The notes beneath the pieces were generated by a model, which saw nothing but the letters and a program-made list of their open reading frames with translations, made no database searches and was not told the DNA's origin. Below are positions 1 to 8,565 of a DNA stretch of 46,491 nucleotides, in pieces (position 1 is the stretch's first letter; every line of letters starts with the position of its first letter). The stretch is from Reyranella sp. (GTDB lineage: Bacteria > Pseudomonadota > Alphaproteobacteria > Reyranellales > Reyranellaceae), in assembly GCF_004296935.1 (NCBI RefSeq), contig NZ_SCVH01000118.1, positions 1 to 46,491 on the forward strand, written 5' to 3'. The position numbers were made by a program, and so were the translations under genes.

Positions 1-2
1 TC

Positions 3-602
3 AAGGCCAGCCCCTCGGTTCGCCTGGAGCTGCTGGAACGCGAATGGACGGCGGCGCTCTCGATGCTGATGACGGATCGGGTCGATTTTGCCGTCCTCGA
101 CATCATCGCCTTGCGCGGCGTGCCGTCGCTGCGCGTCGAGCCGCTCGGCAAGCTGGAAGGGGTCTATTACTGCCGTGCCGGCCACCCGCTGCTGAAGAAG
201 AAGGCGCTGCGGCCGGAGGATGTGCGGCCCTATCCCTTCGTCTTCTCCAGCATGTCGCGCGAGAAAGTCGCGCTGGTCGAGGATATCGATTCCGGCTTCA
301 CCGTGGATCCGGTGACGGGCGATATCCTGCCGTCGATCGCCGTCTCGTCGTTTCGCCTCGGCATGGAGATCGTGTCTGGCACCGACGCCATCAGCCTCGG
401 CCATCTGAGCCAGATCGAGGACGAAATAGCCGCCGGTCGTCTGGCGCTTCTCGATCTGCCGTGGCGGAGCAGGCCGCCGGTCGCCGAGATGGGTGTTGCC
501 TACAAGCGCGAGCGCACGCTGCCGCCGGCGGCGCGCACTTTCATCAACTTCATCCGCAAGCGCATGCGGACCGTCGAGCGGGCCAGACCGGTCGCCTCTT
601 GA
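3..602 (+). CDS. LysR-family regulator, C-terminal effector-binding part (5' truncated by window)
   Basis: The frame is already open at base 3 and runs to the stop at 602, so the gene starts upstream of the window and its helix-turn-helix is not seen. The visible 199 residues have the alternating alpha/beta pattern of a periplasmic-binding-protein fold. This includes a strand-loop segment (DFAVLDI), a mid-domain crossover around LLKKKALRPEDV, and a late helix that ends in the basic run FIRKRMRT, as in LysR-type effector domains. An ATG at 63 is internal. The next gene is convergent, so its target is not evident here. LysR family is likely but the DNA-binding half is needed to prove it. Confidence 0.7.
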   Translation, partial: KASPSVRLELLEREWTAALSMLMTDRVDFAVLDIIALRGVPSLRVEPLGKLEGVYYCRAGHPLLKKKALRPEDVRPYPFVFSSMSREKVALVEDIDSGFTVDPVTGDILPSIAVSSFRLGMEIVSGTDAISLGHLSQIEDEIAAGRLALLDLPWRSRPPVAEMGVAYKRERTLPPAARTFINFIRKRMRTVERARPVAS

Positions 603-867
603 CGAGATAGGATTTTTTATCCTATAAATCCGGCCGATGATCGGCCGGACCCCTTCCTTTGCCTGCGTTCCAGTCGCGCAGAATATCAACGAAAAAAGAG
701 GAAAGTCGATCTCCGGAATGTCCGCTTCCGGCGGACATCTCGCGACTCCGATAGGATCGGAAAAGATCAGACGGCAGAAGGGCTTGGGCCTTGTCCAGCG
801 CGACAGCGCGGAGCACGAAGTGAGTTTCCTTTCTGTCCGCCCTCCACCGGACTCGAAGCGGGCGGCT
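603..867. other. Convergent intergenic gap with two palindromes
   Basis: This 265-base gap separates the LysR stop from the 3' end of the minus-strand enolase-superfamily gene. I find no convincing small gene in it. Two perfect inverted repeats are visible: an AT-rich one at 607-625 and a GC-rich one at 718-738 (stem ATGTCCGC, five-base loop). Either could end transcription or bind a regulator. Confidence 0.6.
607..625. promoter_or_regulatory. AT-rich palindrome ATAGGAT-T5-ATCCTAT
   Basis: There is a perfect 7-bp inverted repeat around five T residues, five bases after the LysR stop codon. It is strikingly AT-rich for this genome. It could be a short terminator hairpin for the LysR gene, or a dimeric regulator operator. 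No cognate regulator is identified, so the role is inferred. Confidence 0.4.
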
Positions 868-1986
868 TCAGCCCTTGATCCGCTGCCCGCCGATCCTGAA
901 GTCCTTCAGGATCTCGGGCCGGAAGGCGAGGCCGTGGCCCGGCCGTTCGGGCGGCGACATCATGCCGGTCTTCGACGGCAGCACCGGTTCGATCCAGAGG
1001 TCGTCGTTCCAGGTCATGTATTCGAGATAGTTGGCGTTGGGGATCGAGGCCATCACATGGACCATCGTCTCGTGGAAGAGATGCGGAGCGATGCGGATGC
1101 CCCAGGGTTCGGCTGCCGCCGCGATCTTGCGCAGTTCGCTGTAGCCGCCGCGCATCGGGTCGGGCTGCAGGATCGGCGTGCTCGGGTGCTCGAAGAAGGG
1201 CCGGAGGTCGTTGCGGCCATAATGGCTCTCGCCGCCGACGATGCGGGTCTTCAAGGCGGCCGCGATGCGCCGGTAGCCGGCGAAGTCCTCGGCCACCACC
1301 GGCTCCTCCAGCCAGTAGGGGTCGAACTCGTCGATGCGGTGGCCGGCCTGGATGGCGGTGTCGGCGTCCCAGCCCATGTTGACGTCGATCATGATCTCGA
1401 TGCCGCCGCCCATCGCCTCGCGCATCGCCTTCACGTTCTCGACGTCCTCGCGCCACGGCCTGATGTGCGCGACCTGCATCTTGATCGCCTTCAGGCCCTG
1501 CGCGGTGAACTCCTTGGCGCGGGCGATCATGCCGTCGCGGCCGAGGCCGCGGAACACGCCGGAGCCGTAGGCCGGGATCTCGGTACGGGCGGCGCCCCAA
1601 AGCCTGAACAGGGGCAGGCCGGCACGCTTGCCGACGATGTCCCACAGCGCCATGTCGACGGCGCTCTGCGCGAACACCGTGACACCCATGCGGCCCAGCC
1701 AGAAGTTGCTCTTGTAGAGCGCCTGCCAGATCGCCTCGATTTCCGTCGCATCGCGGCCGATCACATGGGGCGCAATGAGCTCCTTCATGCAGGCGTCGAG
1801 GGTATGGAGCCCGCCGCGCAGCGGCATCAGGTAGCTCATGCCGACGAGCCCGCCCTGGGTCTCGATCTCGAGCACGAAGATGTCGCGCTTGGTCTCGATC
1901 TTCAGCCCGGCCGCCGGCGGCTTGCCGTGCCAGGGCACCTCCAGAAGGGTCGTGCGCAGCTCGGTGATGGTCGTGGCCGTGGTCAT
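868..1986 (-). CDS. Mandelate racemase/muconate lactonizing enzyme family protein
   Basis: The protein of 372 residues is the full family length. An N-terminal capping domain (about 1-125) precedes a TIM barrel. Likely metal ligands are Asp201 (in MIDVN), Glu227 or Glu228 (in WLEEP) and Glu253 (in GGES). His302 and Glu306 (in PHLFHE) fit the catalytic end of the mandelate-racemase/sugar-acid dehydratase subgroups. On the opposite face the usual Lys-x-Lys reads Lys169-Met-Gln171, so the second lysine is replaced. These enzymes abstract the proton alpha to a carboxylate using Mg2+; the substrate is probably an acid sugar or hydroxy acid. The start has GGAG nine bases upstream. The citramalate synthase gene is divergent with a 44-base gap. 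Family certain, substrate unknown. Confidence 0.88.
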   Translation of the reverse strand: MTTATTITELRTTLLEVPWHGKPPAAGLKIETKRDIFVLEIETQGGLVGMSYLMPLRGGLHTLDACMKELIAPHVIGRDATEIEAIWQALYKSNFWLGRMGVTVFAQSAVDMALWDIVGKRAGLPLFRLWGAARTEIPAYGSGVFRGLGRDGMIARAKEFTAQGLKAIKMQVAHIRPWREDVENVKAMREAMGGGIEIMIDVNMGWDADTAIQAGHRIDEFDPYWLEEPVVAEDFAGYRRIAAALKTRIVGGESHYGRNDLRPFFEHPSTPILQPDPMRGGYSELRKIAAAAEPWGIRIAPHLFHETMVHVMASIPNANYLEYMTWNDDLWIEPVLPSKTGMMSPPERPGHGLAFRPEILKDFRIGGQRIKG

Positions 1987-2030
1987 AAGGCGTATCTCCC
2001 GCTTCTTTCGCCCACTATGATGCGGCCCGC

Positions 2031-3638
2031 ATGAGCCAGTCCAACCGCATCTATCTCTTCGACACCACCCTGCGAGACGGGGCCCAGACCCAGGGCGTGG
2101 ATTTCACCGTGGCCGACAAGGTCACGATCGCGCGCGAGCTCGACCTGCTCGGCATCGACTACATCGAGGGCGGCTGGCCGGGCGCCAACCCGACCGACGA
2201 TCGCTTCTTCGCCGATCCGCCGGAATTCAAGAACGCCAAGTTCACGGCCTTCGGCATGACGCGGCGCGCCGGCCGCAGCGCCGCCAACGATCCCGGCCTC
2301 GCCGCCATCCTGGCGACCAAGGCGCGCAACGTCTGCATGGTCGGCAAGACCTGGGATTTCCATGTCGACGTGGCGCTGGAAGTCGATCGCGGCGAGTACC
2401 TCGGGATGATCGGCGATTCGCTGGCCTATGCGAAGACGCGCATGGAAGAGGTGATGTTCGACGCCGAGCATTTCTTCGACGGTTTCAAGGCCAACCCCGA
2501 CTATGCGATGGCCTGCCTCGCCGCAGCAGAGAAGGCGGGCGCCCGCTGGCTGGTGCTGTGCGACACCAACGGCGGGACACTGCCGCACGAGATCGAACGC
2601 ATCGTCGGCGAAGTCGTGAAGAAGATTCCCGGCGAGCGCCTCGGCATCCACACCCACAACGACACCGAGAACGCTGTCGCCAACACGCTGGCGGCCGTGC
2701 GCGCCGGCGTGCGCCAGGTCCAGGGCACCATCAATGGCCTCGGCGAACGCTGCGGCAACGCCAACATGATCGCCCTCATTCCCAACCTCGTGCTCAAGAT
2801 GGGCTTCGACACTGGGCTGAAAGAGGGCGCGCTGCAGCGGCTGACGCATCTGTCGCGCCTGCTCGACGACCGGTTGAACGTCACGCCCAACCGAAGTGCG
2901 GCCTACGTCGGCACCCGCGCCTTCGCGCACAAGGGCGGCCTGCATGTCTCGGCGGTCGAGAAGGATCCCAGGACCTACGAGCACATCGACCCGGAACTCG
3001 TCGGCAACCAGCGCATCATCGTGGTCAGCGACCAGGCCGGCCGCTCCAACATCATGGCGCGCTTCCGCCAGATCGGGCTCGAGGTCGATCCGAAGGATCC
3101 GGGCGTCGCCCGGCTGCTCGAGATCGTCAAGGAGCGCGAGGCCGAGGGCTATGCCTATGACGGCGCCGACGCCTCGTTCGAACTTTTGGCGCGCCACGAG
3201 CTGCATACCGTGCCCGACTACTTCGCCCTGCAGAGCTTCCGCGTGCTGGCCGAGCGGCGGGTCAATGCCCGCGGCGTGCTGGTCGCCCTCTCCGAGGCCA
3301 CGGTGAAGCTCGACATCGCCGGCCGGCGGGCGATGGAAGTGGGCGAGGGCAACGGCCCCGTGAACGCCCTCGATGCTGCGCTGCGGAAGGCATTGCTGCC
3401 GATCTATCCCGAACTCGAGGACATGCGGCTGGTCGACTTCAAGGTGAGGATCCTCGACTCGGCCGGCGGTACAGCCGCCACCACCCGCGTCATGATCGAG
3501 AGTGCCGATGCAAAGGGGCGGCGCTGGAGCACCATCGGCGTGTCGCCCAACATCGTCGACGCCTCGTACAACGCCCTCTACGACGCCATCACCTACAAGC
3601 TGTTCCGCGACGGTGCCCGGCCGGCGCAGCCGGCATAG
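2031..3638 (+). CDS. cimA: (R)-citramalate synthase
   Basis: CimA condenses pyruvate with acetyl-CoA to give (R)-citramalate, the first step of the pyruvate route to 2-oxobutyrate and isoleucine. The protein of 535 residues has the DRE-TIM metallolyase signature near the N terminus (FDTTLRDGAQ, residues 10-19), the metal-binding His207-Thr-His209 in GIHTHND, and NGLGERCGNAN soon after. A C-terminal region of about 130 residues matches the LeuA-type regulatory domain, which suggests feedback control. Length and the TTLRDGAQTQG form favour CimA over 2-isopropylmalate or homocitrate synthase. The divergent neighbour is the enolase-superfamily gene. The stop codon lies inside a tandem 20-base repeat. 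Confidence 0.9.
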   Translation: MSQSNRIYLFDTTLRDGAQTQGVDFTVADKVTIARELDLLGIDYIEGGWPGANPTDDRFFADPPEFKNAKFTAFGMTRRAGRSAANDPGLAAILATKARNVCMVGKTWDFHVDVALEVDRGEYLGMIGDSLAYAKTRMEEVMFDAEHFFDGFKANPDYAMACLAAAEKAGARWLVLCDTNGGTLPHEIERIVGEVVKKIPGERLGIHTHNDTENAVANTLAAVRAGVRQVQGTINGLGERCGNANMIALIPNLVLKMGFDTGLKEGALQRLTHLSRLLDDRLNVTPNRSAAYVGTRAFAHKGGLHVSAVEKDPRTYEHIDPELVGNQRIIVVSDQAGRSNIMARFRQIGLEVDPKDPGVARLLEIVKEREAEGYAYDGADASFELLARHELHTVPDYFALQSFRVLAERRVNARGVLVALSEATVKLDIAGRRAMEVGEGNGPVNALDAALRKALLPIYPELEDMRLVDFKVRILDSAGGTAATTRVMIESADAKGRRWSTIGVSPNIVDASYNALYDAITYKLFRDGARPAQPA

Positions 3639-3664
3639 AAGTTTGGCCGGCGCAGCCGGCATAG
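3619..3664. repeat. Tandem 20-base direct repeat at the end of cimA
   Basis: The 20-base unit at 3619-3638 recurs exactly at 3645-3664, a spacing of 26 bases. Each copy contains the palindrome GCCGGC-GCA-GCCGGC and ends in TAG. The first TAG is the cimA stop codon. The copies could form weak hairpins between cimA and the exporter genes. A recent local duplication is the simplest reading. Confidence 0.85.
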
Positions 3665-3747
3665 CAAGACTCCCGGCGGCGCCCGCCTAGCAGCCATGCC
3701 CCGTGCGCCAGTTGACCTGCGATAGGGCGGGGCAGACCATATCTGGC

Positions 3748-4893
3748 GTGCGAGACGGAGAGCATCTGGACACCCAGAACCCGCCCATCGCGGCGGCCGT
3801 AACGCGGCGGCCGCGCGTGGCTGGACGCGTCCTTGCCCGTGCCGTCATGTGGTTGCTGCCGCTGTTCGTCCTCGCCGTGACGCTGTTCGTCTGGCTGTCG
3901 TCGGGGCGCACCATCACGACCGACAATGCCTATGTGAAGGGCGACCGCGCCCAGATCGCCACCGAACTCAGCGGCATCATCGTCGAGGTGCCGGTGAAGG
4001 AGAACCAGGCGGTCTCGCGCGGCCAGCTCCTGTTCAAGCTCGACGACCAGTCCTATCGCCTGTCGCTCGTCAGGCTCGAGGCCGAGATCGAGTCGGCGCG
4101 CGCCGAGATCCGCGGCCTGCGCGCGCAATGGCGCGTCAAACGCGAGGAGATCAAGGCCGCGCTCAGCCAGCAGACCTATGCCGAGGCGGAGTTCGAGCGC
4201 CAGGCGGGGCTGGCCGAGAAGAAGATCGCCTCGACCCAGAAGCTCGAGGAGGCGCGCCTCGCGCTCGACGTGGCGCGCCAGCGTATCTCGGCGGCGCAGG
4301 AGGACCTGACCCGCATCGAGGCGGCGCTGGCCGGTGATCGCAGGATCCGCACCGACGATCATCCCAAGGTCAGGCAGATGATGGCGGCGCGCGACGAGGC
4401 GCTGCTGCAGCTTCGCCGTACCACCATCGAGGCGCCGCTCGACGGCATCGTCGCCAAGCGGCCGGTGCCGGGCAGCTACGCCACTGCCGGCGTGCCGGTG
4501 ATGATCGTCGTCGCCGACACCGACCTCTGGATCGAGGCCAACTTCAAGGAGACCGAGCTCACGCGCGTGCGGCCGGGCCAGAAGGCCGCGATCCACGTCG
4601 ACACCTATCCCGATGCCGAGTGCACCGGCACGGTGGCGAGCATCTCGCAGGCGACCGGCGCGGAGTTTGCCGTGCTGCCGCCGCAGAACGCCAGTGGCAA
4701 CTGGGTGAAGGTGGTCCAGCGCATTCCGGTCAGGATCGCCGTCACCTGCCGCGACGGCGACCCGCCGCTTCGGGTCGGCATGAGCACGACGGTCGAGATC
4801 GATACCGGTCACAGCCGCTCGCTGGGCGGGCTCCTGGCCGCGCTCGGCAGGTCGCTCGGCCTGTCGAGCGCCTCGGCCACCGCCAAGCCCTGA
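3748..4893 (+). CDS. HlyD/EmrA-family membrane fusion protein
   Basis: This is the periplasmic adaptor of a major-facilitator drug exporter. A short basic cytoplasmic tail is followed by one membrane helix (WLLPLFVLAVTLFVWL), then a beta-barrel/lipoyl entry (TTDNAYVKGDRAQI, typical of EmrA), and a long helical hairpin rich in Glu, Arg and Gln. The returning lipoyl half follows (IEAPLDGIVAKRPVPGSYA), then a C-terminal barrel. The start is uncertain. A GTG at 3703 is in the same frame, but a GTG at 3748 gives a tail nearer the family length; neither has a strong ribosome site. The MFS partner gene begins four bases after the stop. No outer-membrane channel gene is visible. Confidence 0.85.
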   Translation: MRDGEHLDTQNPPIAAAVTRRPRVAGRVLARAVMWLLPLFVLAVTLFVWLSSGRTITTDNAYVKGDRAQIATELSGIIVEVPVKENQAVSRGQLLFKLDDQSYRLSLVRLEAEIESARAEIRGLRAQWRVKREEIKAALSQQTYAEAEFERQAGLAEKKIASTQKLEEARLALDVARQRISAAQEDLTRIEAALAGDRRIRTDDHPKVRQMMAARDEALLQLRRTTIEAPLDGIVAKRPVPGSYATAGVPVMIVVADTDLWIEANFKETELTRVRPGQKAAIHVDTYPDAECTGTVASISQATGAEFAVLPPQNASGNWVKVVQRIPVRIAVTCRDGDPPLRVGMSTTVEIDTGHSRSLGGLLAALGRSLGLSSASATAKP

Positions 4894-4897
4894 GGCA

Positions 4898-6406
4898 ATG
4901 GCGCCGGCCACCGATCCGGCGTTGCTGCGCCGCCGCCGCCTGATCACCTTCACGGTGATGGCCGCCACCATCATGCATGCGCTCGACGGCACCATCGCCA
5001 ACGTGGCGCTACCGTCGATCCAGGGTTCGCTGTCGGCCACCCAGGAGCAGGTCTCGTGGGTGGTCACGTCCTACATCGTGGCGTCCGCCATCATGACGCC
5101 GCTCGCCGGCTTCTGCGCCATGCGCTTTGGCCTCCGCCGCACGCTCGCGACCTGCGTGGTCGGCTTCACGATCGTTTCGATGCTGTGCGGCGCGGCGCAG
5201 TCGCTCGACCAGCTCGTGCTGTTCCGCGCCCTGCAGGGCGGCTTCGGAGCGGCACTGGTGCCGGTGTCGCAGGCCATCATGATGGACACCTATCCGCGCG
5301 AGGAGCAGGGCAAGGCGATGGCGATGTGGGGCGTCGGCACCATGCTGGGCCCGATCGCCGGCCCGTCGCTGGGCGGCTGGCTGACCGACGAATTCACCTG
5401 GCGCTGGGTGTTCTACGTCAACCTGCCGGTCGGCATCCTCTGCACGCTCGGCATCCTCGCGCTGGTGCGCGACAGCGTCCACGACCGGCCCCGGCGCTTC
5501 GACCTGCTGGGCTTCACGCTGCTGGCCGTGGCCATCGGCTCGTTCCAGCTCATGCTCGATCGCGGCCACATGCTCGACTGGTACGACTCGGTCGAGATCA
5601 TCGGCGAGACGCTGGTGGCGGGCGTGGCCTTCGCGATGTTCCTGATCCACATGATGACAGACCGCCAGCCGTTCCTGTCGCGCGACCTGTTTCGCGACCG
5701 CAACCTCTCGGTCGGCCTCATCTTCACGGCACTCGCCGGTCTCGTGCTGATCGTCTCGGCGACCCTGATGCCGCCCTTCCTGCAACAGCTCATGGGCTAT
5801 CCGGTCTTCACCACCGGCGTCGTGCTGGCGCCGCGCGGCGCCGGTATGATGGTGTCGATGATGCTGGTGTCGCGCCTGATCGGGCGCATCGATTCGCGCC
5901 TGCTGATCGCCCTCGGTTTCGGGCTTTGCGCACTGTCCTTGTGGGACATGACGCTGTTCAACCTGAACGTCAGCGAGAGCCACATTGTCTGGAACGGCGT
6001 GCTGCTGGGCTTCGGGCTCGGTCTGGTGTTCCCGCCGCTCACCGTGCTCACCTTCGCCACCCTGCCGGCCCGGCTGCGCACCGAGGGCGCCGCGATCAAC
6101 GCACTGCTGCGCAATCTCGGTGCCAGCGTCGGCATCGCCGTGCTGGTGTCGATGCTGGCCAGCAACACGCAGCAGAACCGCGCCGACATCGTCGAGAAGT
6201 TCACGCCTTTCCATCCCGGCTGGCCGCTCGGCCGCGGCCTGCCGGGCGCCGACCCGGCGCTGCTTGCCGTCTGGGACGCCGAGATCAACCGTCAGGCAGC
6301 GCTGATCGGCTATCTCAACGATTTCCGGGTCATGATGATCTGTTCGCTGGTCCTCATCCCGCTGCTGTTCCTGATGCGGCGCCCGGCCCTTATCGTAACG
6401 CGCTAA
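4898..6406 (+). CDS. DHA2-family (EmrB-like) MFS drug exporter
   Basis: The inner-membrane proton-coupled exporter of 502 residues has about fourteen hydrophobic segments, the DHA2 layout. Signature motifs are visible: an N-terminal DGTIANVALPSI segment, the antiporter motif C (GTMLGPIAGPSLGGWL) and the DHA2 hallmark WRWVFYVNLPVG. It is four bases downstream of the EmrA-like adaptor, so the two should be translated together and form an EmrAB-type pump that needs a TolC-like channel encoded elsewhere. Substrates are probably hydrophobic drugs or metabolites but cannot be deduced. The methyltransferase gene follows after 17 bases. Confidence 0.9.
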   Translation: MAPATDPALLRRRRLITFTVMAATIMHALDGTIANVALPSIQGSLSATQEQVSWVVTSYIVASAIMTPLAGFCAMRFGLRRTLATCVVGFTIVSMLCGAAQSLDQLVLFRALQGGFGAALVPVSQAIMMDTYPREEQGKAMAMWGVGTMLGPIAGPSLGGWLTDEFTWRWVFYVNLPVGILCTLGILALVRDSVHDRPRRFDLLGFTLLAVAIGSFQLMLDRGHMLDWYDSVEIIGETLVAGVAFAMFLIHMMTDRQPFLSRDLFRDRNLSVGLIFTALAGLVLIVSATLMPPFLQQLMGYPVFTTGVVLAPRGAGMMVSMMLVSRLIGRIDSRLLIALGFGLCALSLWDMTLFNLNVSESHIVWNGVLLGFGLGLVFPPLTVLTFATLPARLRTEGAAINALLRNLGASVGIAVLVSMLASNTQQNRADIVEKFTPFHPGWPLGRGLPGADPALLAVWDAEINRQAALIGYLNDFRVMMICSLVLIPLLFLMRRPALIVTR

Positions 6407-6423
6407 CCACGTTATACGGCGGC

Positions 6424-7188
6424 ATGGGACGAGCTTCGAAGGGCCGCGCGACCGCCATCACCGCGCCCGTGATCATCCTGGTGCGGCCGCAGCTGGGCGA
6501 GAACATCGGCATGGCGGCGCGCGCGATGCTGAATTGCGGCCTCTCGACCCTGCGCCTGGTGAGCCCGCGCGACGGCTGGCCGAACGACAGGGCGCAGCGC
6601 GCTGCCTCGGGCGCCGACGTCGTGCTGGAGGGGGCCGAGGTCTTCGACACGGTGCAGGCCGCGGTGGCCGACCTCGAACGGGTGGTCGCGACCACGGCGC
6701 GCAACCGCGAACTCAGCCAGCGCATCCTGACGCCCAGGCGTGCTGCCCTCGAGATGCGCGGCTGGCTCGGGCAGGGCGAGCGCGTCGGAATCCTGTTCGG
6801 ACCCGAGCGCACCGGACTCGAGAACGACGACATGGTCCATGCCGACACCGCGCTCTCGATCCCGCTCAATCCGCAATTCTCCTCGCTCAACATCGCCCAG
6901 GCCGTGCTGCTGGTCGCCTACGAATGGGCGACCGCCGGCGACACCACGCCGGTCTCGCGCATGGCCGAGCACGCGACGCGGCCCGCGACCAAGGAGGAGC
7001 TGCAGAACCTGTTCGACCATCTCGAGCGCGCGCTCGACCAGTCGGGTTTTCTGCGCAACAAGGACATGCGGCCCTCGATGGTGCTCAATCTCAAGGCGCT
7101 GCTGCAGCGCGCCGAGATGACGGAGCAGGAGGCGCGCACCTTCCACGGCGTCATCAAATTTCTCTCCAAGAACAAGCACGAGGAATAG
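6424..7188 (+). CDS. trmJ: tRNA (cytidine/uridine-2'-O-)-methyltransferase, TrmJ type
   Basis: This SPOUT-superfamily enzyme of 254 residues should 2'-O-methylate position 32 in the anticodon loop of certain tRNAs using S-adenosylmethionine. The N-terminal half begins with the family segment VRPQLGENIGMAARAM. The trefoil knot motifs are FGPERTGLEN and NPQFSSLNIAQAV. A helical C-terminal extension of about 80 residues (EELQNLFDHLERAL) matches TrmJ rather than TrmL. The reading frame is open far upstream, but ATG 6424 follows the MFS stop by 17 bases and gives the expected N terminus. An OsmC gene follows two bases after the stop. Confidence 0.9.
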   Translation: MGRASKGRATAITAPVIILVRPQLGENIGMAARAMLNCGLSTLRLVSPRDGWPNDRAQRAASGADVVLEGAEVFDTVQAAVADLERVVATTARNRELSQRILTPRRAALEMRGWLGQGERVGILFGPERTGLENDDMVHADTALSIPLNPQFSSLNIAQAVLLVAYEWATAGDTTPVSRMAEHATRPATKEELQNLFDHLERALDQSGFLRNKDMRPSMVLNLKALLQRAEMTEQEARTFHGVIKFLSKNKHEE

Positions 7189-7190
7189 CC

Positions 7191-7613
7191 ATGTCCACCA
7201 CCGCCAAGATTTCCTGGGTCGACGGCGCGCTGTTCGTCGCCGAGGCGGGCAGCGGCCACACCATCACCATGGACGGCTCGCCCGACGTCGGCGGCCGCAA
7301 CCTCGCCGCGCGGCCGATGGAGGTGGTGCTGATGGGCATGGGCGGCTGCACCGCCATCGACGTCGTCTCGATGCTGAAGAAGCAGCGCCAGGACATCGAA
7401 GGGGTGGAGGTGTCGCTGGTCGCCGAACGGGCCGACGACCATCCCAAGGTCTTTACCTCGGTGAAGCTCGTCTACACGGTCCGCGGCCGGAAATTGAACA
7501 AGGCGCTGGTCGAACGGGCGGTCAGCCTGTCCGACGAGAAGTACTGCTCGGCCACGGCCATGGTGAAGAAGTCGGCCAACGTTACGCATGAGGTGGTGCT
7601 GGTTGAGATCTAA
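7191..7613 (+). CDS. OsmC/Ohr-family protein (YhfA-like)
   Basis: This small cytoplasmic protein of 140 residues has the OsmC fold. The two conserved cysteines are Cys53 (in GMGGCTAIDV) and Cys119 (in KYCSAT), the pair that forms the peroxidatic thiol system in OsmC and Ohr. The sequence around them resembles the YhfA subgroup, whose physiological substrate is not established. The ATG lies two bases after the trmJ stop, so the two genes are probably co-transcribed. A role in handling organic peroxides is inferred from the family. Confidence 0.85.
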   Translation: MSTTAKISWVDGALFVAEAGSGHTITMDGSPDVGGRNLAARPMEVVLMGMGGCTAIDVVSMLKKQRQDIEGVEVSLVAERADDHPKVFTSVKLVYTVRGRKLNKALVERAVSLSDEKYCSATAMVKKSANVTHEVVLVEI

Positions 7614-7642
7614 GCCTTTGATATTGCAGCAGGAACGCGTGC

Positions 7643-7670
7643 TTGACTGGCCTGCTTTCGCCAGTATGTT
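7643..7670 (+). promoter_or_regulatory. Candidate sigma-70-type promoter for rpsD
   Basis: TTGACT at 7643-7648 and TATGTT at 7665-7670 are separated by 16 bases. They match the -35 and -10 consensus in five and four of six positions. They sit in the 189-base gap before rpsD and leave a leader of roughly 125 bases. A leader that long leaves room for translational feedback by S4, but no specific fold was worked out. Confidence 0.5.
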
Positions 7671-7802
7671 CCGCCCTTCTTCCGGAGAACGTGGTTGCGC
7701 GCCGTTTGGGCCTGCATCCCGCCCCAGCACATGCTGGATCAAGGCCTATCCGGACAACAGCGCGTCACCGCAAAGCGGGGCGCAAAACCGACGGAGTGCT
7801 GC

Positions 7803-8417
7803 GTGAGCAAGCGCGCGAATTCGAAGTACAAGATCGACCGCCGCCTCAGGGTCAACCTGTGGGGCCGTCCCAAGAGCCCGATCAACAAGCGCGAGTACGG
7901 TCCCGGCCAGCATGGCCAGGGTCGCACCAAGCCGACCGACTATCGCCTGCAGTTGATGGCGAAGCAGCGGCTCAAGGGCTACTACGGCTCGGTCGGCGAG
8001 CGTCAGCTCCGCCGCTATTATCTCGAGGCCGTGCGCCGCAAGGGTGACACCGGCGAGAACCTGGTCGAGTTGCTCGAGCGCCGGCTGGACGCGGTCATCT
8101 ACCGCATGAAGTTCGCCATCACCGTGTTCGCCTCGCGCCAGCTCGTGAGCCATGGCCACGTCAAGGTGAACGGCCGCCGCGTCAACATCGCGTCGTACCT
8201 GGTGAAGGACAACGACGTGATCGAGCTGACCTCGAAGGCCAAGGAAATGGCCCGCGTCATCGAGGCCACGCAGACCGCCGAGCGCGACGTGCCGGAGTAT
8301 GTCACGGCCGACCATCAGGCCATGAAGGGCACCTACGTCCGCGGCCCGAAGCTGGCCGACGTGCCCTATCCGGTCCAGATGGAGCCGTCGCTGGTCGTCG
8401 AGTACTACAGCCGCTAA
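7803..8417 (+). CDS. rpsD: 30S ribosomal protein S4
   Basis: S4 is a primary 16S rRNA-binding protein that nucleates 30S assembly. The protein of 204 residues has the conserved alphaproteobacterial opening ([13 protein letters not shown]), [26 protein letters not shown], and an S4 RNA-binding domain (about residues 93-155) with [15 protein letters not shown] and [18 protein letters not shown]. The frame is open upstream, but the family start corresponds to GTG 7803, so translation starts at a non-ATG codon. The gene stands alone outside the large ribosomal operons, with its own candidate promoter and a strong terminator. Confidence 0.97.
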   Translation: MSKRANSKYKIDRRLRVNLWGRPKSPINKREYGPGQHGQGRTKPTDYRLQLMAKQRLKGYYGSVGERQLRRYYLEAVRRKGDTGENLVELLERRLDAVIYRMKFAITVFASRQLVSHGHVKVNGRRVNIASYLVKDNDVIELTSKAKEMARVIEATQTAERDVPEYVTADHQAMKGTYVRGPKLADVPYPVQMEPSLVVEYYSR

Positions 8418-8442
8418 CGGGGCTTTACCGCCAAACACTGTG

Positions 8443-8470
8443 AAAACCCGCCCTTTGTGGCGGGTTTTTT
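8443..8470 (+). terminator. Rho-independent terminator of rpsD
   Basis: A perfect 10-bp stem (AAAACCCGCC with GGCGGGTTTT), a six-base loop and a terminal T run lie 25 bases after the rpsD stop codon. This is the clearest intrinsic terminator in the window. Confidence 0.93.
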
Positions 8471-8565
8471 GCGTGGAATCCTCGGTCTTGCCACGGTTGT
8501 GACTGTCCGGCGGGGGGAAGCTGGGCCTATAATTCCGTGGGGCTTGGGGTTTGGAGACTACGGGT

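Noticed and set aside
637-2034. Long plus-strand open frame of 465 codons opposite the enolase-superfamily gene
   Set aside because: Rich in His, Asp, Ala and Arg with no domain pattern. It is the antisense shadow of a well supported gene, as is common in GC-rich DNA.
1983-3662. Minus-strand open frame of 559 codons opposite cimA
   Set aside because: No recognisable domain; cimA on the other strand has complete signatures.
5056-6423. Upstream extension of the trmJ frame inside the MFS gene
   Set aside because: The extension is an out-of-frame reading of the exporter; the family N terminus begins at ATG 6424.
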